Positions 19,251-28,742 are shown, counted from the first letter of the stretch. The stretch: DNA of 64,000 bases from an uncultured Geobacteraceae bacterium (GCA_903925005.1 CAIYDX010000376.1:1-64000); one strand, 5' to 3'. Made by a program: numbers and translations. The notes: generated by a model from the letters alone, not told the origin.

Positions 19251-19338
19251 ATGGATTTACCCCTTTACAAGAAACTGCACCACCTCCGGATAATACCATT
19301 TTCATACTATAACTAACAATGAGAGAAACACCTTATTC

Positions 19339-20121
19339 TTATTGCGCCGTCCACCCTCCATCAATAGGAATGGCCGTACCGGTAATCTGATCCGCACTCG
19401 GCGAGCAGAGAAAGAGCGCCAGCTGCCCGAGCTGTTCAATCGATACAAACTGCTGCGACGGTTGCTTCTCGGCCAACATGCTGCGCCCCCCCTCTTCGAT
19501 ATCGACCCCTAAGGACTGCGCCCGCGCAACGATCTGCGGCTCGATCAGTTCGGTCCTAGTCCAGCCGGGACAGATCGCATTGCTGGTGATGCCGGAACCG
19601 GCCGTCTCCAAGGCCACAACCTTGGTCAGGCCGACCAGACCATGCTTCGCAGCGACGTAGGCCGCTTTATTGGCCGATGCCACCAACCCGTGCACCGAAG
19701 CGATATTGATAATCCTTCCCCAGCCGCTCTGCCGCATAAGCGGGACCGCATGGTGGATCGTATAAAAGCTGGAGGAGAGGTTGATCGCGATGATGGCGGC
19801 CCAGCGATCGGGAGGAAACTCTTCGACCGGCGCGGTATGCTGGATACCGGCGCAATTCACCAGAATGTCGATACCGCCAAAGGATGTGACCATGCCCATC
19901 ACCAGTTCAGCAATTTCATCCGGCCGCGTCATGTCAGCGCCATGGAAACGGGCGGCAATCCCGAACTCCATCTCCAGGCCGCTACGAGTCGCTTCGATTT
20001 TTCCCGGATCACCAAGGCCATTCAGTATGATATTACATCCCTGCCCCGCCAGAGCGCGGGCGATGCCAAGCCCGATGCCGCTGGTCGAACCGGTTATTAA
20101 CGCGCGTTTTCCTTTGAGCAT
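19339..20121 (-). CDS. bdhA: 3-hydroxybutyrate dehydrogenase (SDR family)
   Basis: 260 aa. Oxidises 3-hydroxybutyrate to acetoacetate with NAD. The cofactor motif is GSTSGIGLGIA (residues 11-21), with NCAGIQHTAPVEEFP, the catalytic Ser in NIASVHGLVAS, and YVAAKHGL as YxxxK. The HGLVAS..K...YVAAKHG and CPGWTRT segments are typical of BdhA over FabG. The ribosome-binding site AAGGAGG is strong. It follows thiolase and CoA-transferase genes, so the operon covers the full route 3-hydroxybutyrate to acetoacetate to acetoacetyl-CoA to acetyl-CoA. Confidence 0.9.
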   Translation of the reverse strand: MLKGKRALITGSTSGIGLGIARALAGQGCNIILNGLGDPGKIEATRSGLEMEFGIAARFHGADMTRPDEIAELVMGMVTSFGGIDILVNCAGIQHTAPVEEFPPDRWAAIIAINLSSSFYTIHHAVPLMRQSGWGRIINIASVHGLVASANKAAYVAAKHGLVGLTKVVALETAGSGITSNAICPGWTRTELIEPQIVARAQSLGVDIEEGGRSMLAEKQPSQQFVSIEQLGQLALFLCSPSADQITGTAIPIDGGWTAQ

Positions 20122-20136
20122 TTCCCGTTCCTCCTT

Positions 20137-21321
20137 TTAAATATCCCGTTCCACAATCATCGCAATCCCCTGCCCGCCGCCGATGCAGAGCGCGACCAGA
20201 CCTCGCTTGAGGCCGCTCCGTTCCATTTCGTGCAGGAGCGTCACCAGGACCCTGGCGCCGCTGGCTCCCACCGGATGCCCCAGCGCAATGGCGCCGCCAT
20301 TGACATTGACCATGCGGCTGTCCAAGCGCAGCTCGCGAATCACCGCGAGTGACTGCGCCGCAAACGCCTCGTTCAGCTCGACAAGATCGATGTCGTCCAG
20401 TGTCAGCGCCGCCTTGGCGAGTGTTTTACGGATAGCTTCGACCGGCCCCATACCCATGATTCTCGGATCGACGCCGGACGTTCCCCACCCCAGCACCCGA
20501 GCCAGCGGCCGGATCCCCGCTTTTCTTGCCGCCCCCTCCTCCATCAGAAGCAACGCCGCCGCCGCATCATTGATGCCTGACGAATTTCCGGCGGTGACGA
20601 CACCACCATCCTTGAAAGCGGGCCGCAACTTCGCCAGGCTCTCCATCGTGGTATCGCGGCGTGGATATTCATCATCCGTTACCAAAACGGTTTCTCCACT
20701 CTTGCCCGGAATCATCACCGGAACGATCTCCCTCATGAAGCGCCCTTCGCCCAACGCTTTGGCGGCCTTCTGCTGCGACTGCAAGGCAAAGGCGTCAGCC
20801 TCCTCACGAGAGATGCGATATTGATCGGCGATATTTTCCGCCGTGACCCCCATGTGAATGCCGTGAAACGCATCGATCAGACCATCCTTGAGAATCGAAT
20901 CCTCCAGGATACCGTTCCCCATTCGATAGCCGCTGCGGGCCTTGTCAAGGAGATAGGGCGCACGGCTCATGCTCTCCATTCCTCCGGCAACGATCATGTC
21001 GGCCTCTCCGGCGGCAATCGCCAAGGCCCCGAGGGCCACGCTCTTCAATCCGGAACCGCACAGCTTGTTTACAGTATAGGAGGAAACATGATCCGGGATA
21101 CCGGCGCCGATTGCCGCCTGCCGGGCCGGATTCGGGGCGCATCCCGCTTGCAGAACCTGCCCTATGATGACCTCGTCAATCTTATCCGGACTTACGCCGG
21201 CGAGACGAATTACTTCGCGAATGGCGATCTGACCAAGCTGGGAGGCGGATAACCGCGAGAGCGAACCGCCGAAGGAGCCGATCGGAGTCCGGACTGCAGA
21301 AGCTATGACGACGGTGCGCAT
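20137..21321 (-). CDS. atoB: Acetyl-CoA C-acetyltransferase (thiolase)
   Basis: 394 aa from ATG 21321 ([19 protein letters not shown]), with AAGGAAC upstream; the longer frame runs into scoB. Cleaves acetoacetyl-CoA with CoA into two acetyl-CoA, or condenses in reverse. The active-site Cys is in [10 protein letters not shown] (near residue 90), with [14 protein letters not shown] and CIGGGQG at the C-terminus. It is third in the scoA-scoB-thiolase-bdhA set with 12-15 bp gaps. Confidence 0.95.
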   Translation of the reverse strand: MRTVVIASAVRTPIGSFGGSLSRLSASQLGQIAIREVIRLAGVSPDKIDEVIIGQVLQAGCAPNPARQAAIGAGIPDHVSSYTVNKLCGSGLKSVALGALAIAAGEADMIVAGGMESMSRAPYLLDKARSGYRMGNGILEDSILKDGLIDAFHGIHMGVTAENIADQYRISREEADAFALQSQQKAAKALGEGRFMREIVPVMIPGKSGETVLVTDDEYPRRDTTMESLAKLRPAFKDGGVVTAGNSSGINDAAAALLLMEEGAARKAGIRPLARVLGWGTSGVDPRIMGMGPVEAIRKTLAKAALTLDDIDLVELNEAFAAQSLAVIRELRLDSRMVNVNGGAIALGHPVGASGARVLVTLLHEMERSGLKRGLVALCIGGGQGIAMIVERDI

Positions 21322-21335
21322 AAGATGAGTTCCTT

Positions 21336-21965
21336 TTAAATAATCAGCTTGGGCTCTGTACAGGCCTGAATATCTGCCGCAGAATATCCCGGTGCCGTCT
21401 CGACCAGACGCAGCCCCTCCTGCGTGACGTCCAGCACGGCACGGTCGGTGATGATCCGGTTGATTACGCCCTTGCCGGTCAGCGGCAGGGTGCAGCTGTT
21501 GAGAATCTTCGAGTCGCCCTGCTTGTTGCAATGTTCCATCAGCACGACGATCCGCTTGGCACCATGCACGAGATCCATCGCGCCCCCCATCCCTTTGACC
21601 ATTTTGCCGGGGATTACCCAGTTGGCCAGGTCGCCGGAAGCTGAGGCCTCCATCCCCCCCAGAATGGCCAGGTCGATATGCCCGCCACGGATCATCGCGA
21701 ACGATTCGGCGCTGCTGAAGGTGCTGGAGCCCGGAATCATCGTAATAGTCTCCTTGCCGGCATTGATCAGATCCGGATCGATTTCCTCTTCGGTCGGATA
21801 GGGGCCGATGCCGAGCAGACCGTTCTCGGACTGCAGCACCACCGTTTTCCCCTGGGGAATATAATTAGCCACCAGGGTCGGCATCCCGATCCCCAGATTC
21901 ACATAATAGCCGTCTTCTATCTCCTGAGCAGCCCGTTGGGCCATCTCCTCGCGTGTTAAAGCCAT
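21336..21965 (-). CDS. scoB: 3-oxoacid CoA-transferase, subunit B
   Basis: 209 aa. Family I CoA-transferase beta subunit. The catalytic Glu lies in [10 protein letters not shown], with the [12 protein letters not shown]-terminal loop. With subunit A it moves CoA from a donor such as succinyl-CoA to acetoacetate. The donor (succinyl-CoA or acetyl-CoA, i.e. ScoAB or AtoDA) cannot be told from sequence alone. The start has a good GGAGGAGAG site. Confidence 0.92.
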   Translation of the reverse strand: MALTREEMAQRAAQEIEDGYYVNLGIGMPTLVANYIPQGKTVVLQSENGLLGIGPYPTEEEIDPDLINAGKETITMIPGSSTFSSAESFAMIRGGHIDLAILGGMEASASGDLANWVIPGKMVKGMGGAMDLVHGAKRIVVLMEHCNKQGDSKILNSCTLPLTGKGVINRIITDRAVLDVTQEGLRLVETAPGYSAADIQACTEPKLII

Positions 21966-21977
21966 GATCTCTCCTCC

Positions 21978-22670
21978 TTATTTTCTTACCGTGCGGCGTT
22001 CAATCCGCTTTTCATGACCACTGCAGGCGATGATACGCTGCACATAAACACTGGGGGTATGGATCTGGTCAGGATCGAGTTCACCCGTTTCAACCAGCTC
22101 TTCAACTTCCGCAATGGTAATCCGGCCGGCCGCCGCCATCATCGGATTGAAATTGCGGGCGGTTTTGCGATAGACCAGATTGCCGAAACGGTCCCCCTTC
22201 CATGCCTTGATAATAGAAAAATCCGCGGTGAGACCGCTTTCCAGCAGGTACTCCTTGGCACCGAAGATCCTGGTTTCGCGCCCCTCGGCAATCGGAGTGC
22301 CGACTCCGGCCGGCGTATAAAAGGCCGGAATGCCAGCTCCCCCCGCCCGAATCCGTTCCGCCAGCGTCCCCTGCGGCACCAGTTCCACCTCCAGTTCACC
22401 CGCCAGATACTGGCGTTCGAACTCCTTGTTCTCTCCGACATAGGAGGAGACCATTTTCCTGATCTGCTTGTTCTGCAGCAGGATGCCAAGCCCCCATTCA
22501 TCCACGCCGCAATTGTTGGAAATGACCGTCAGGTCACGTACTCCCGACTCGCGCAGCCCCTGGATCAGCTTTTCCGGTATGCCGACCAACCCGAACCCAC
22601 CTGCCATGACGCTGGCGCCATCCTGAATCCCTTCCAGCGCTTCCTGAATAGTTGTACAAACTACTGACAT
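21978..22670 (-). CDS. scoA: 3-oxoacid CoA-transferase, subunit A
   Basis: 230 aa. The N-terminal [19 protein letters not shown] and internal [38 protein letters not shown] are diagnostic for subunit A of acetoacetate CoA-transferases. Partner of ScoB, 12 bp downstream. It follows livM by 46 bp in the same direction, tying ketone-body activation to an uptake system. Confidence 0.93.
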   Translation of the reverse strand: MSVVCTTIQEALEGIQDGASVMAGGFGLVGIPEKLIQGLRESGVRDLTVISNNCGVDEWGLGILLQNKQIRKMVSSYVGENKEFERQYLAGELEVELVPQGTLAERIRAGGAGIPAFYTPAGVGTPIAEGRETRIFGAKEYLLESGLTADFSIIKAWKGDRFGNLVYRKTARNFNPMMAAAGRITIAEVEELVETGELDPDQIHTPSVYVQRIIACSGHEKRIERRTVRK

Positions 22671-22716
22671 ACTCTTACCTCCTGTTTTATTAAACCTGAA
22701 CTGATTTTTTCCTTAA

Positions 22717-23673
22717 TCAAAGCGGCCGTTTCAGCAGCCTCCCCAGCTCGCCGATAAACCCGCGACGAAAGACCAGCACACAGATCACAAAAATACTCCC
22801 GATAATTACCGTAATCCATGATCCGACCGAACTCAATTCCGACTGGAGCGTCACCACGGTGAATGCTCCGGCCAGCGGGCCGAGCACCGTACCAACCCCT
22901 CCCAGAAGAGTCATCAGAACCACCTCACCGGAAGTGTGCCAGCTGACATCGGTCAGCGAAGCGAGCTGAAATACCAGCGACTTCAGAGCACCGGCCATCC
23001 CGGTCAGGGCCGCTGAGATCACGAATGCGATCAACTTGAATTTCTCCACCTTGTACCCGAGTGAAACAGCGCGCGGCTCATTCTCCCTGATCGCTTTCAG
23101 CACCTGGCCGAATGGTGAATTAATAGTTCGGTAGATAATCCAGAAACCAAGACAGAACATGGCGAATACGAAATAATAGAGGTTGAGGCCGAGGGGGTCG
23201 CCGCCGACCGTATAGACACGATTCAGATCGATCAATCCGAAAAGATCGCCGCGAGGAATGCCTTGCAGGCCATCCTCACCACCGGTGAACGGGGCTTTGA
23301 GCGCGACGAAATAGACTATCTGAGCCAGCGCCAGGGTGACCATGGCAAAGTAGATCCCCTGTCTCCGGATCGCCAGACTGCCGACAATATATCCGAGCAG
23401 AGCCGCGAAGATCGTTCCGCCCAGAACCCCTAATTCCGGCGTCAGGCCGTTGTTTTTGACCAGTTGTCCCGTAATGTAGGATGCGCCGCCGAAAAATGCG
23501 GCATGCCCGAAAGAAAGAAGTCCGGTGTAGCCGAGCAGCAGATTGAAGGCGGAAGCAAAGAGCGCAAAGCATAGCAGCTTCATCATGAACACCGGATAGA
23601 CGACAAACGGTGCCAGCAGGCCAAGGATTATGAGGGCGATCCAGACGAACCTGTTCATTGCCGATTTATGCAT
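22717..23673 (-). CDS. livM: Branched-chain-type ABC transporter permease LivM
   Basis: 318 aa. Multiple hydrophobic helices and the permease motif region KAIRENEPRAVSLGYKVEKFKLIAFVIS, which contacts the ATPase. Start ATG 23673 follows GGAAGGAG and directly abuts the livH stop (TAAATG). Forms the inner-membrane channel with LivH. The ligand could be branched-chain amino acids or an organic acid; context favours a compound degraded to acetoacetate or 3-hydroxybutyrate. Confidence 0.92.
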   Translation of the reverse strand: MHKSAMNRFVWIALIILGLLAPFVVYPVFMMKLLCFALFASAFNLLLGYTGLLSFGHAAFFGGASYITGQLVKNNGLTPELGVLGGTIFAALLGYIVGSLAIRRQGIYFAMVTLALAQIVYFVALKAPFTGGEDGLQGIPRGDLFGLIDLNRVYTVGGDPLGLNLYYFVFAMFCLGFWIIYRTINSPFGQVLKAIRENEPRAVSLGYKVEKFKLIAFVISAALTGMAGALKSLVFQLASLTDVSWHTSGEVVLMTLLGGVGTVLGPLAGAFTVVTLQSELSSVGSWITVIIGSIFVICVLVFRRGFIGELGRLLKRPL

Positions 23674-24579
23674 TTACGACTCCTTCCCGAACAGGCCGGC
23701 AGGTTTGACCAGCAAAACAATTACCATGATCAGGAAAATAACGGTGCTGGAGGCCGGGGCATACACAACCTTGGTGAACCCCTCCACCATGCCGAGCAGA
23801 AGACCGGTAACGATGGAACCCATGATTGAACCCATGCCGCCAATGACTACCACGGCAAACACGGTAATAATCATCTCCGATCCCATGACCGGACTGACCG
23901 AATAAATCGGTGCGGCAAGCACTCCGGCAAAAGCGGCCAAAGCTACGCCGTAGCCGTAGGTCAGCGTTATCATGAGCGGAACATTGACGCCGAAAGCCTT
24001 CACCAACTCAGGGTTTTCCGTACCGGCGCGAAGATAGGAGCCGAGCTTTGTCCGTTCAATAACATACCAGGTACCGAAGCAGACCAGCAATGAGATGACA
24101 ATCACCCAGAGACGGTATTTCGGGAACATCATGAAACCAAGATTAACCGCGCCATTCAAAAACTCCGGCTTTGCCTCGTACGGGTCGCCGGATACATTAA
24201 AAAAGTTGGTAAAGACCCCTTGAATAATGAGAGCCAGCCCGAAGGTGAGCAGCAGGCCGTACAAATGGTCAAACTTGTACAGCCTGCGCAGCATGGTTTT
24301 TTCAATCACGATACCGAGTGCGCCTACCACAAGCGGCGCTACGATCAGCGCCGCCCAGTAATTAAGGTGAAAGTCAGGCATTCCAATCAGCGGCCCAAGC
24401 GACGTAAAGCCGAGGAGCGCCACATAAGCACCCAGCATATAGAGCGCCCCGTGGGCAAAATTGACTATATTCAGGAGACCGAAAATCACCGCCAGGCCGA
24501 GGCTCAGAATGGCGTAGAAAACACCGTTGTTGAGCCCCAGCATCACCTGCGACATGACCGTCTGAAATGAAATTTCCAT
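23674..24579 (-). CDS. livH: Branched-chain-type ABC transporter permease LivH
   Basis: 301 aa from ATG 24579 (MEISFQTVMSQVMLGLNNG), with GGGAG five bases upstream; a TTG two codons earlier is less likely. Eight or so membrane segments, and the coupling motif GTENPELVKAFGVNV. Pairs with LivM. A 115 bp repeat separates it from livJ upstream. Confidence 0.92.
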   Translation of the reverse strand: MEISFQTVMSQVMLGLNNGVFYAILSLGLAVIFGLLNIVNFAHGALYMLGAYVALLGFTSLGPLIGMPDFHLNYWAALIVAPLVVGALGIVIEKTMLRRLYKFDHLYGLLLTFGLALIIQGVFTNFFNVSGDPYEAKPEFLNGAVNLGFMMFPKYRLWVIVISLLVCFGTWYVIERTKLGSYLRAGTENPELVKAFGVNVPLMITLTYGYGVALAAFAGVLAAPIYSVSPVMGSEMIITVFAVVVIGGMGSIMGSIVTGLLLGMVEGFTKVVYAPASSTVIFLIMVIVLLVKPAGLFGKES

Positions 24580-24596
24580 GACCAACTCCCTCTTTT

Positions 24597-24711
24597 AAAA
24601 CCTTACCACCCCTAGCCCCGCCTACCAAAAGTAGGCGCTCCTAAGCGAAATAGGAGGGGGACTTTAAGCTCCCCTCCTTACAAAGGAGGGGTTGGGGGTG
24701 GTTGGGTTTAG
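24597..24711. repeat. CCCCTCC-rich palindromic repeat, copy 2
   Basis: Reverse-complement relative of 12668-12759. It starts AAAACCTTACCACCCCTAG and ends GGTTGGGGGTGGTTGGGTTTAG, with an extra internal hairpin (GCCTAC-caaaa-GTAGGC). It lies between livJ (stop 24715) and livH, so it could set the ratio of binding protein to permease by processing or partial termination. Confidence 0.82.
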
Positions 24712-24714
24712 ACG

Positions 24715-25938
24715 TTATTTCTTCACCAATCCGCATGCGCTCTCGGAGAGCGGCATGAATGCCTCGGCAGCGGGAACGGTCTTGACTATCTTGAGTAGAT
24801 CCCATTCCCCCTTGGACTCGGAAGGTTTCTTCACTTCCATCAGATACATGTCATGCACCATGCGCCCGTCAGCCCTGATCTTGCCGTGTACGGCGAAGAA
24901 ATCGCTGATATCCATGGATTTCAGCTTTGCCATGACCGCATCAGGATCATCGGTACCGGCCGCTTTGACGGCTTTAAGGTAATTCATCGTGGCTGAATAG
25001 GCTCCGGCCTGATCCATGGTCGGCATAGCCTTGTGAATCGCATAGAAACGTTTTGCAAAGGCCCGCGTTTCATTATCCCTGTCCCAATAGAAGCCGGAAG
25101 TGAACTGCATTCCCTGCGCCACTTTCAGACCAAGACTCTTGATGTCGGTGTCAAATATCAGCAGCCCGACCAGCGTTTGCCCTTTCTTGTCGATCCCGAA
25201 CTCCCGCGCCTGTTTTATCGCGTTGGTGGTATCGCCACCCGCATTGGCCAGGCCTATTATCTGGGCTCCGGATGACTGAGCCTGAAGCAGATATGATGAA
25301 AAATCGGCTGTGGAAAGTGGGTGACGCACCGAACCAAGCACCTTGCCACCCATTTTCTTTACAAATTTGCTGGTGTTCTCTTCCAGAGATTGGCCAAAGG
25401 CGTAATCGGCGGTTAAGAAAAACCAGCTCTTGCCCCCGTGCTGAACTACAGCCTGCCCAGTAACCTTACCCAGAGCGTAGGTGTCATAGACGTAGTGGAT
25501 GCTGTATGGCGTACAGGCCTTGTTGGTAAGCTCCGTGCTTGCCGCTCCGGTGTTCATCGTGATCCGTTTCTTCTCTCCACCGAGTTTCTGCACCGCCAGT
25601 GCGCAGCCGGAGTTCAACAGGCCGGTTATCATGCCCACTTTTTCATTGTCAAACCACTCGCGGGCCTTTGCCGAGGCGATGTCGGCCTTGTTCTGATGAT
25701 CGGCGCCGATGACCTGAATCGGCTTGCCGAGAACCTTGCCGCCGAAATCCTTGACCGCCATTTCTACCGCAACCTGAGTCCCCTTTCCCCCAAGCGTGGA
25801 GTAGACCCCCGACATGTCGGTCAGCACCCCGATTTTGACCACACCGTCCGAAATCCCCTTGTTTGCCGCCCCAGCAATTCCAATCGACATTGCCAGCACG
25901 GCAACGGACAGTGCTGCTTTTGAAAACATGTTTTTCAT
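24715..25938 (-). CDS. livJ: ABC transporter periplasmic binding protein, LivJ-like
   Basis: 407 aa with a signal peptide (MKNMFSKAALSVAVLAMSIG to AGA, about 1-24). Type I binding fold: DGVVKIGVLTDMSGVYSTLG, GMITGLLNSGCALAV, and AQIIGLANAGGDTTNAIKQA. Closest in style to the sub-family that includes urea/amide and aromatic-acid binding proteins as well as LivJ, so ligand assignment is open. The gene is within the livGFJHM order, before livH. Confidence 0.9.
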   Translation of the reverse strand: MKNMFSKAALSVAVLAMSIGIAGAANKGISDGVVKIGVLTDMSGVYSTLGGKGTQVAVEMAVKDFGGKVLGKPIQVIGADHQNKADIASAKAREWFDNEKVGMITGLLNSGCALAVQKLGGEKKRITMNTGAASTELTNKACTPYSIHYVYDTYALGKVTGQAVVQHGGKSWFFLTADYAFGQSLEENTSKFVKKMGGKVLGSVRHPLSTADFSSYLLQAQSSGAQIIGLANAGGDTTNAIKQAREFGIDKKGQTLVGLLIFDTDIKSLGLKVAQGMQFTSGFYWDRDNETRAFAKRFYAIHKAMPTMDQAGAYSATMNYLKAVKAAGTDDPDAVMAKLKSMDISDFFAVHGKIRADGRMVHDMYLMEVKKPSESKGEWDLLKIVKTVPAAEAFMPLSESACGLVKK

Positions 25939-25967
25939 ACGGATACCCCCTCAGTTTGTATACCTGG

Positions 25968-26684
25968 CTACACGCCCAGGTATCGGTTAAGTTTCTCCAT
26001 GCTTGAACCAAGCTCGTCTCTTGTTATCATCTCAGCTATGGCACCATGATCGATGACGTAATGGCGATCGGCCAGATCAGCGGCAAAATGGAAGTTCTGT
26101 TCAACCAGAATGATGGTGAAACCTTTTTCTTTCAGCTGACCGATAAGCCGCCCCAAGGTCTGAACGATTACCGGTGCCAACCCCTCGGTGATTTCATCCA
26201 GCAGCAGCAGTTTCGCACCGGTGCGCAGAATCCGCGCCATGGCCAGCATCTGCTGTTCTCCTCCAGAGAGACGTGTTCCCATGCTGCTCCGCCTCTCCAG
26301 CAGGTTAGGGAACATCCCGTAGATTTCTGGCAGCGTCATCCCCCCCGCCATTACCACCGGAGGAAGCAGCAGGTTTTCTTCAACGGTCAGACTGGAAAAA
26401 ATTCCCCGTTCCTCCGGGCAGTAGCCAAGACCAAGGTGGGCGATTTTGTGTGTCGGCATCCTGATGGTTTCAACGCCATTAATAGTGATGGAACCGCTCC
26501 GTCGCCCGACCAGGCCGATAATCGATTTCAGGATCGTAGTCCGGCCGGCACCGTTGCGCCCCAATAGGGTGACTACTTCCCCCTCGCCGACCAGCAGATC
26601 GATGCCGTGGAGGATGTGTGATTCACCATAAAAAGCCTGCAGATCCTTAATCCGCAGCATCTCTTTGTGTCCGGATTCAGTCAT
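25968..26684 (-). CDS. livF: ABC transporter ATPase LivF with Arg in place of the Walker A Lys
   Basis: 238 aa from ATG 26684, overlapping livG by 8 bp. The ABC signature LSGGEQQMLAMARIL and Walker B LLLLDEITEGLAP are intact. The Walker A loop reads GRNGAGRTT: codon CGG gives Arg where GRNGAGKTT is expected. That Lys contacts the ATP phosphates, and Lys-to-Arg usually cripples hydrolysis. LivG next door keeps GKT, so the heterodimer might work with one catalytic site, or this is a damaging mutation. The bases at 26549-26551 read clearly in the window. Role otherwise: energising LivHM import. Confidence 0.92.
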   Translation of the reverse strand: MTESGHKEMLRIKDLQAFYGESHILHGIDLLVGEGEVVTLLGRNGAGRTTILKSIIGLVGRRSGSITINGVETIRMPTHKIAHLGLGYCPEERGIFSSLTVEENLLLPPVVMAGGMTLPEIYGMFPNLLERRSSMGTRLSGGEQQMLAMARILRTGAKLLLLDEITEGLAPVIVQTLGRLIGQLKEKGFTIILVEQNFHFAADLADRHYVIDHGAIAEMITRDELGSSMEKLNRYLGV

Positions 26685-27429
26685 GAGCACTCCCCATATA
26701 CGCTTCCAGCACCTGCGGATCTTGCGAAACCTCCGCATATGCCCCCTCCGCGAGGATTGATCCTCTTTGCAGAACCGTTATCTTGTCCGCCAGGGTAGCC
26801 ACGACCTTGAGATTATGCTCAACCATAAGAATAGTGCGGCTTGCGGAAACCTTCTTCACCAGGTCGGTTATTTTATCCACATCCTCGACACCCATCCCCT
26901 GGGTTGGTTCATCAAGCAGCATCAACTCGGGGTCCAGTGCCAGCGTAGTGGCTATTTCGAGGGCCCGCTTACGGCCATATGCCAATTCGCCTGTTATCTC
27001 ACCGGCAAATTCAGTCAGGCCGACGGCGTCAAGCAGCTCCATGGCCCGATCATCCAACTGATTCAGGATTGAATCAGATTTCCAGAAATGATAGGAAACT
27101 CCAAGCTTGCGCTGCAGTGCCAGACGCACATTTTCAAGAGGTGTCAGATTCGGAAAGACCGCCGATATCTGAAAGGAGCGCACGATCCCGCGCAGCGCGA
27201 TGTCGGCCGGCTTTTCGCTGGTGATATCTGTTCCGTTGAAATGAATGCTGCCGGAGGTTGGAATAAGAAACTTGGTGAGGAGATTGAAAAAAGTGGTTTT
27301 TCCGGCCCCGTTCGGGCCGATCAAAGCATGGATATGGCCACGTTGAATCTTCAGGTTCACGGCTGATACGGCTGTGAAACCCTTAAAATCCTTGGACAGG
27401 TTTTTGGTGACAAGAATGTAGTCCGTCAT
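26677..27429 (-). CDS. livG: ABC transporter ATPase LivG
   Basis: 250 aa. Normal Walker A GPNGAGKTTFFN, the LivG-type Q-loop region RSFQISAVFPNLTPLENV, signature LAYGRKRALEIATTLA, Walker B LMLLDEPTQGMG, and H-loop VEHNLKVV. Pairs with LivF. Lies 15 bp downstream of the usp gene. Confidence 0.94.
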   Translation of the reverse strand: MTDYILVTKNLSKDFKGFTAVSAVNLKIQRGHIHALIGPNGAGKTTFFNLLTKFLIPTSGSIHFNGTDITSEKPADIALRGIVRSFQISAVFPNLTPLENVRLALQRKLGVSYHFWKSDSILNQLDDRAMELLDAVGLTEFAGEITGELAYGRKRALEIATTLALDPELMLLDEPTQGMGVEDVDKITDLVKKVSASRTILMVEHNLKVVATLADKITVLQRGSILAEGAYAEVSQDPQVLEAYMGSAHD

Positions 27430-27444
27430 CTGCTTTACCCCTGA

Positions 27445-28239
27445 CTAATGAGACATAAAAACGGGAATGGTCATCTCCCGAAGAATCTGGCCTGCCACCT
27501 TTCCAAGTTGCGAACCGCCACGGGAACCTGGACTATAGGCGCCCATCACCAACAGATCGTAGCCGCCCTCACAGGCGCGGTTCAACAGGTTATCCGCAAG
27601 GGGTGCCGAAGTAACCGGCAGCACCTCTGCATCGGTCGTGATGCCATGACTCCGGAGATGTTCCTGAATCCCTTCCCACTGATCCTGCCGCGACTCTTCC
27701 CCGGAAGCGACCGTCAATAGCGTCACCTGCTCCGCCATCTGCAGGATCGGCAGCGCGTCATGCAGTGTACGAGCGGCCTCCCGGCCGTTTTTCCAGGCGA
27801 CCAGAACGCGTCTGCCGACGGCAGTAAATGCACCTGCCGCTGGAATGATCAACACCGGCCGCCCGCCACCCGTCACCAGATGCTCGATTACCGCCTCTGC
27901 ACGCGCCGCCCGACGCGATTCCTGACCAACAACTATCAAATCACTGCAATGTGAAGCCCGGATCAACAGCTCACGCATCCCCACACCTACGACGCGCGAT
28001 TCGATGCTGCGGCTGTGAGCCTCGACTCCGGCAACCTGCGCTTTTGTCATCAGCAGCGATCCAACCGCCGCATTCTTTTCTTCGGTTTGCAGGTAGTGCG
28101 GCTGGTAATAGCCATGAGTCACAATGGAAAGTCCGGTAATCTTGGCGCCCAGTAGCTGCGCCAAACTCAAGGCGGCATCGATCCTCCGTTCACAGGTAGG
28201 AGAATCGTCAAGACAGAGGAGGATATCTTTGATACTCAT
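27445..28239 (-). CDS. Universal stress protein, two UspA domains
   Basis: 264 aa from ATG 28239 (MSIKDILLCLDDSPTCERR), preceded by GGAG at six bases. The first Usp-like half covers about 1-135. The second half ends with the ATP-binding pattern GAYSPGSRGGSQLGKVAGQI. It is the first gene of the unit that continues into livGFJHM and the ketone-body genes, and it is preceded by a sigma-54 promoter. Its part in uptake or catabolism is unknown; tandem Usp proteins often accompany energy-limited metabolism. Confidence 0.88.
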   Translation of the reverse strand: MSIKDILLCLDDSPTCERRIDAALSLAQLLGAKITGLSIVTHGYYQPHYLQTEEKNAAVGSLLMTKAQVAGVEAHSRSIESRVVGVGMRELLIRASHCSDLIVVGQESRRAARAEAVIEHLVTGGGRPVLIIPAAGAFTAVGRRVLVAWKNGREAARTLHDALPILQMAEQVTLLTVASGEESRQDQWEGIQEHLRSHGITTDAEVLPVTSAPLADNLLNRACEGGYDLLVMGAYSPGSRGGSQLGKVAGQILREMTIPVFMSH

Positions 28240-28274
28240 AGCTACTCCAAATAAAACGAATTTATACAAAACCT

Positions 28275-28290
28275 AGCAATTGCCATGCCA
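28275..28290 (-). promoter_or_regulatory. Sigma-54 promoter of the usp-liv-ketone operon
   Basis: The minus strand reads TGGCATG-GCAA-TTGCT, differing from the consensus TGGCACG-N4-TTGCW at one position. Predicted start of transcription is near 28264, giving a 25 nt leader before the usp ATG. Confidence 0.78.
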
Positions 28291-28396
28291 CGCGTAACCA
28301 TGCACGAGTATTTAACTGTAACATTCTATTATTGTTGATTATATGCATATAGATTGAGTCAAAACAGCGTAATTAACAGACAAGGAAGACACTGCA

Positions 28397-28414
28397 ATTC
28401 CATAAATATGGAAT
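28397..28414. promoter_or_regulatory. Palindromic operator ATTCCA-N6-TGGAAT, site 1
   Basis: ATTCCA-TAAATA-TGGAAT, a perfect 6+6 dyad centred about 140 bp upstream of the predicted sigma-54 transcript start, the normal distance for an enhancer-binding protein site. The nearby sigma-54 activator gene (29750-31183) is the likely binder. Confidence 0.6.
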
Positions 28415-28510
28415 ACAATGACAAGGTTCTATCAGTTTTATTACGATAATCAGAAGACGGTGCCAGCTCAACATACTGATATAGTGGACTAATAATACTT
28501 GCATCCAATT

Positions 28511-28528
28511 ATTCCAATATAATGGAAT
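28511..28528. promoter_or_regulatory. Palindromic operator ATTCCA-N6-TGGAAT, site 2
   Basis: ATTCCA-ATATAA-TGGAAT, with the same half-sites and spacing as site 1 but a different spacer, 114 bp further upstream. The conserved arms and free spacer argue for a real protein site. Confidence 0.6.
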
Positions 28529-28742
28529 AACTTCCTGTTTTTTGGAATACCCCGGCAATTACAGTGTTTATCCGAGATAATTGTCAAGCAAAGCAGCGGC
28601 TAATCTGCAAAGCTAACAGATGGAAAAAAGCGAAACATTTTGACGATTGCATACAAAGGGTAGTATGATTGCCAGTCAAATGAATCTCTCTCTGCAGAGC
28701 CTTAATCCAAGTTCTCATTTTTTTTCATAATCGGACCATCAC

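Larger units (their letters stand above)
28240..28742. other. Regulatory intergenic region between usp and the divergent hydrolase gene
   Basis: A/T-rich, no gene. Holds a sigma-54 promoter facing usp (28275-28290), two ATTCCA-N6-TGGAAT palindromes (28397-28414, 28511-28528) and a TGGAAT half-site at 28543-28548. I see no clear promoter for the plus-strand hydrolase. Confidence 0.7.
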
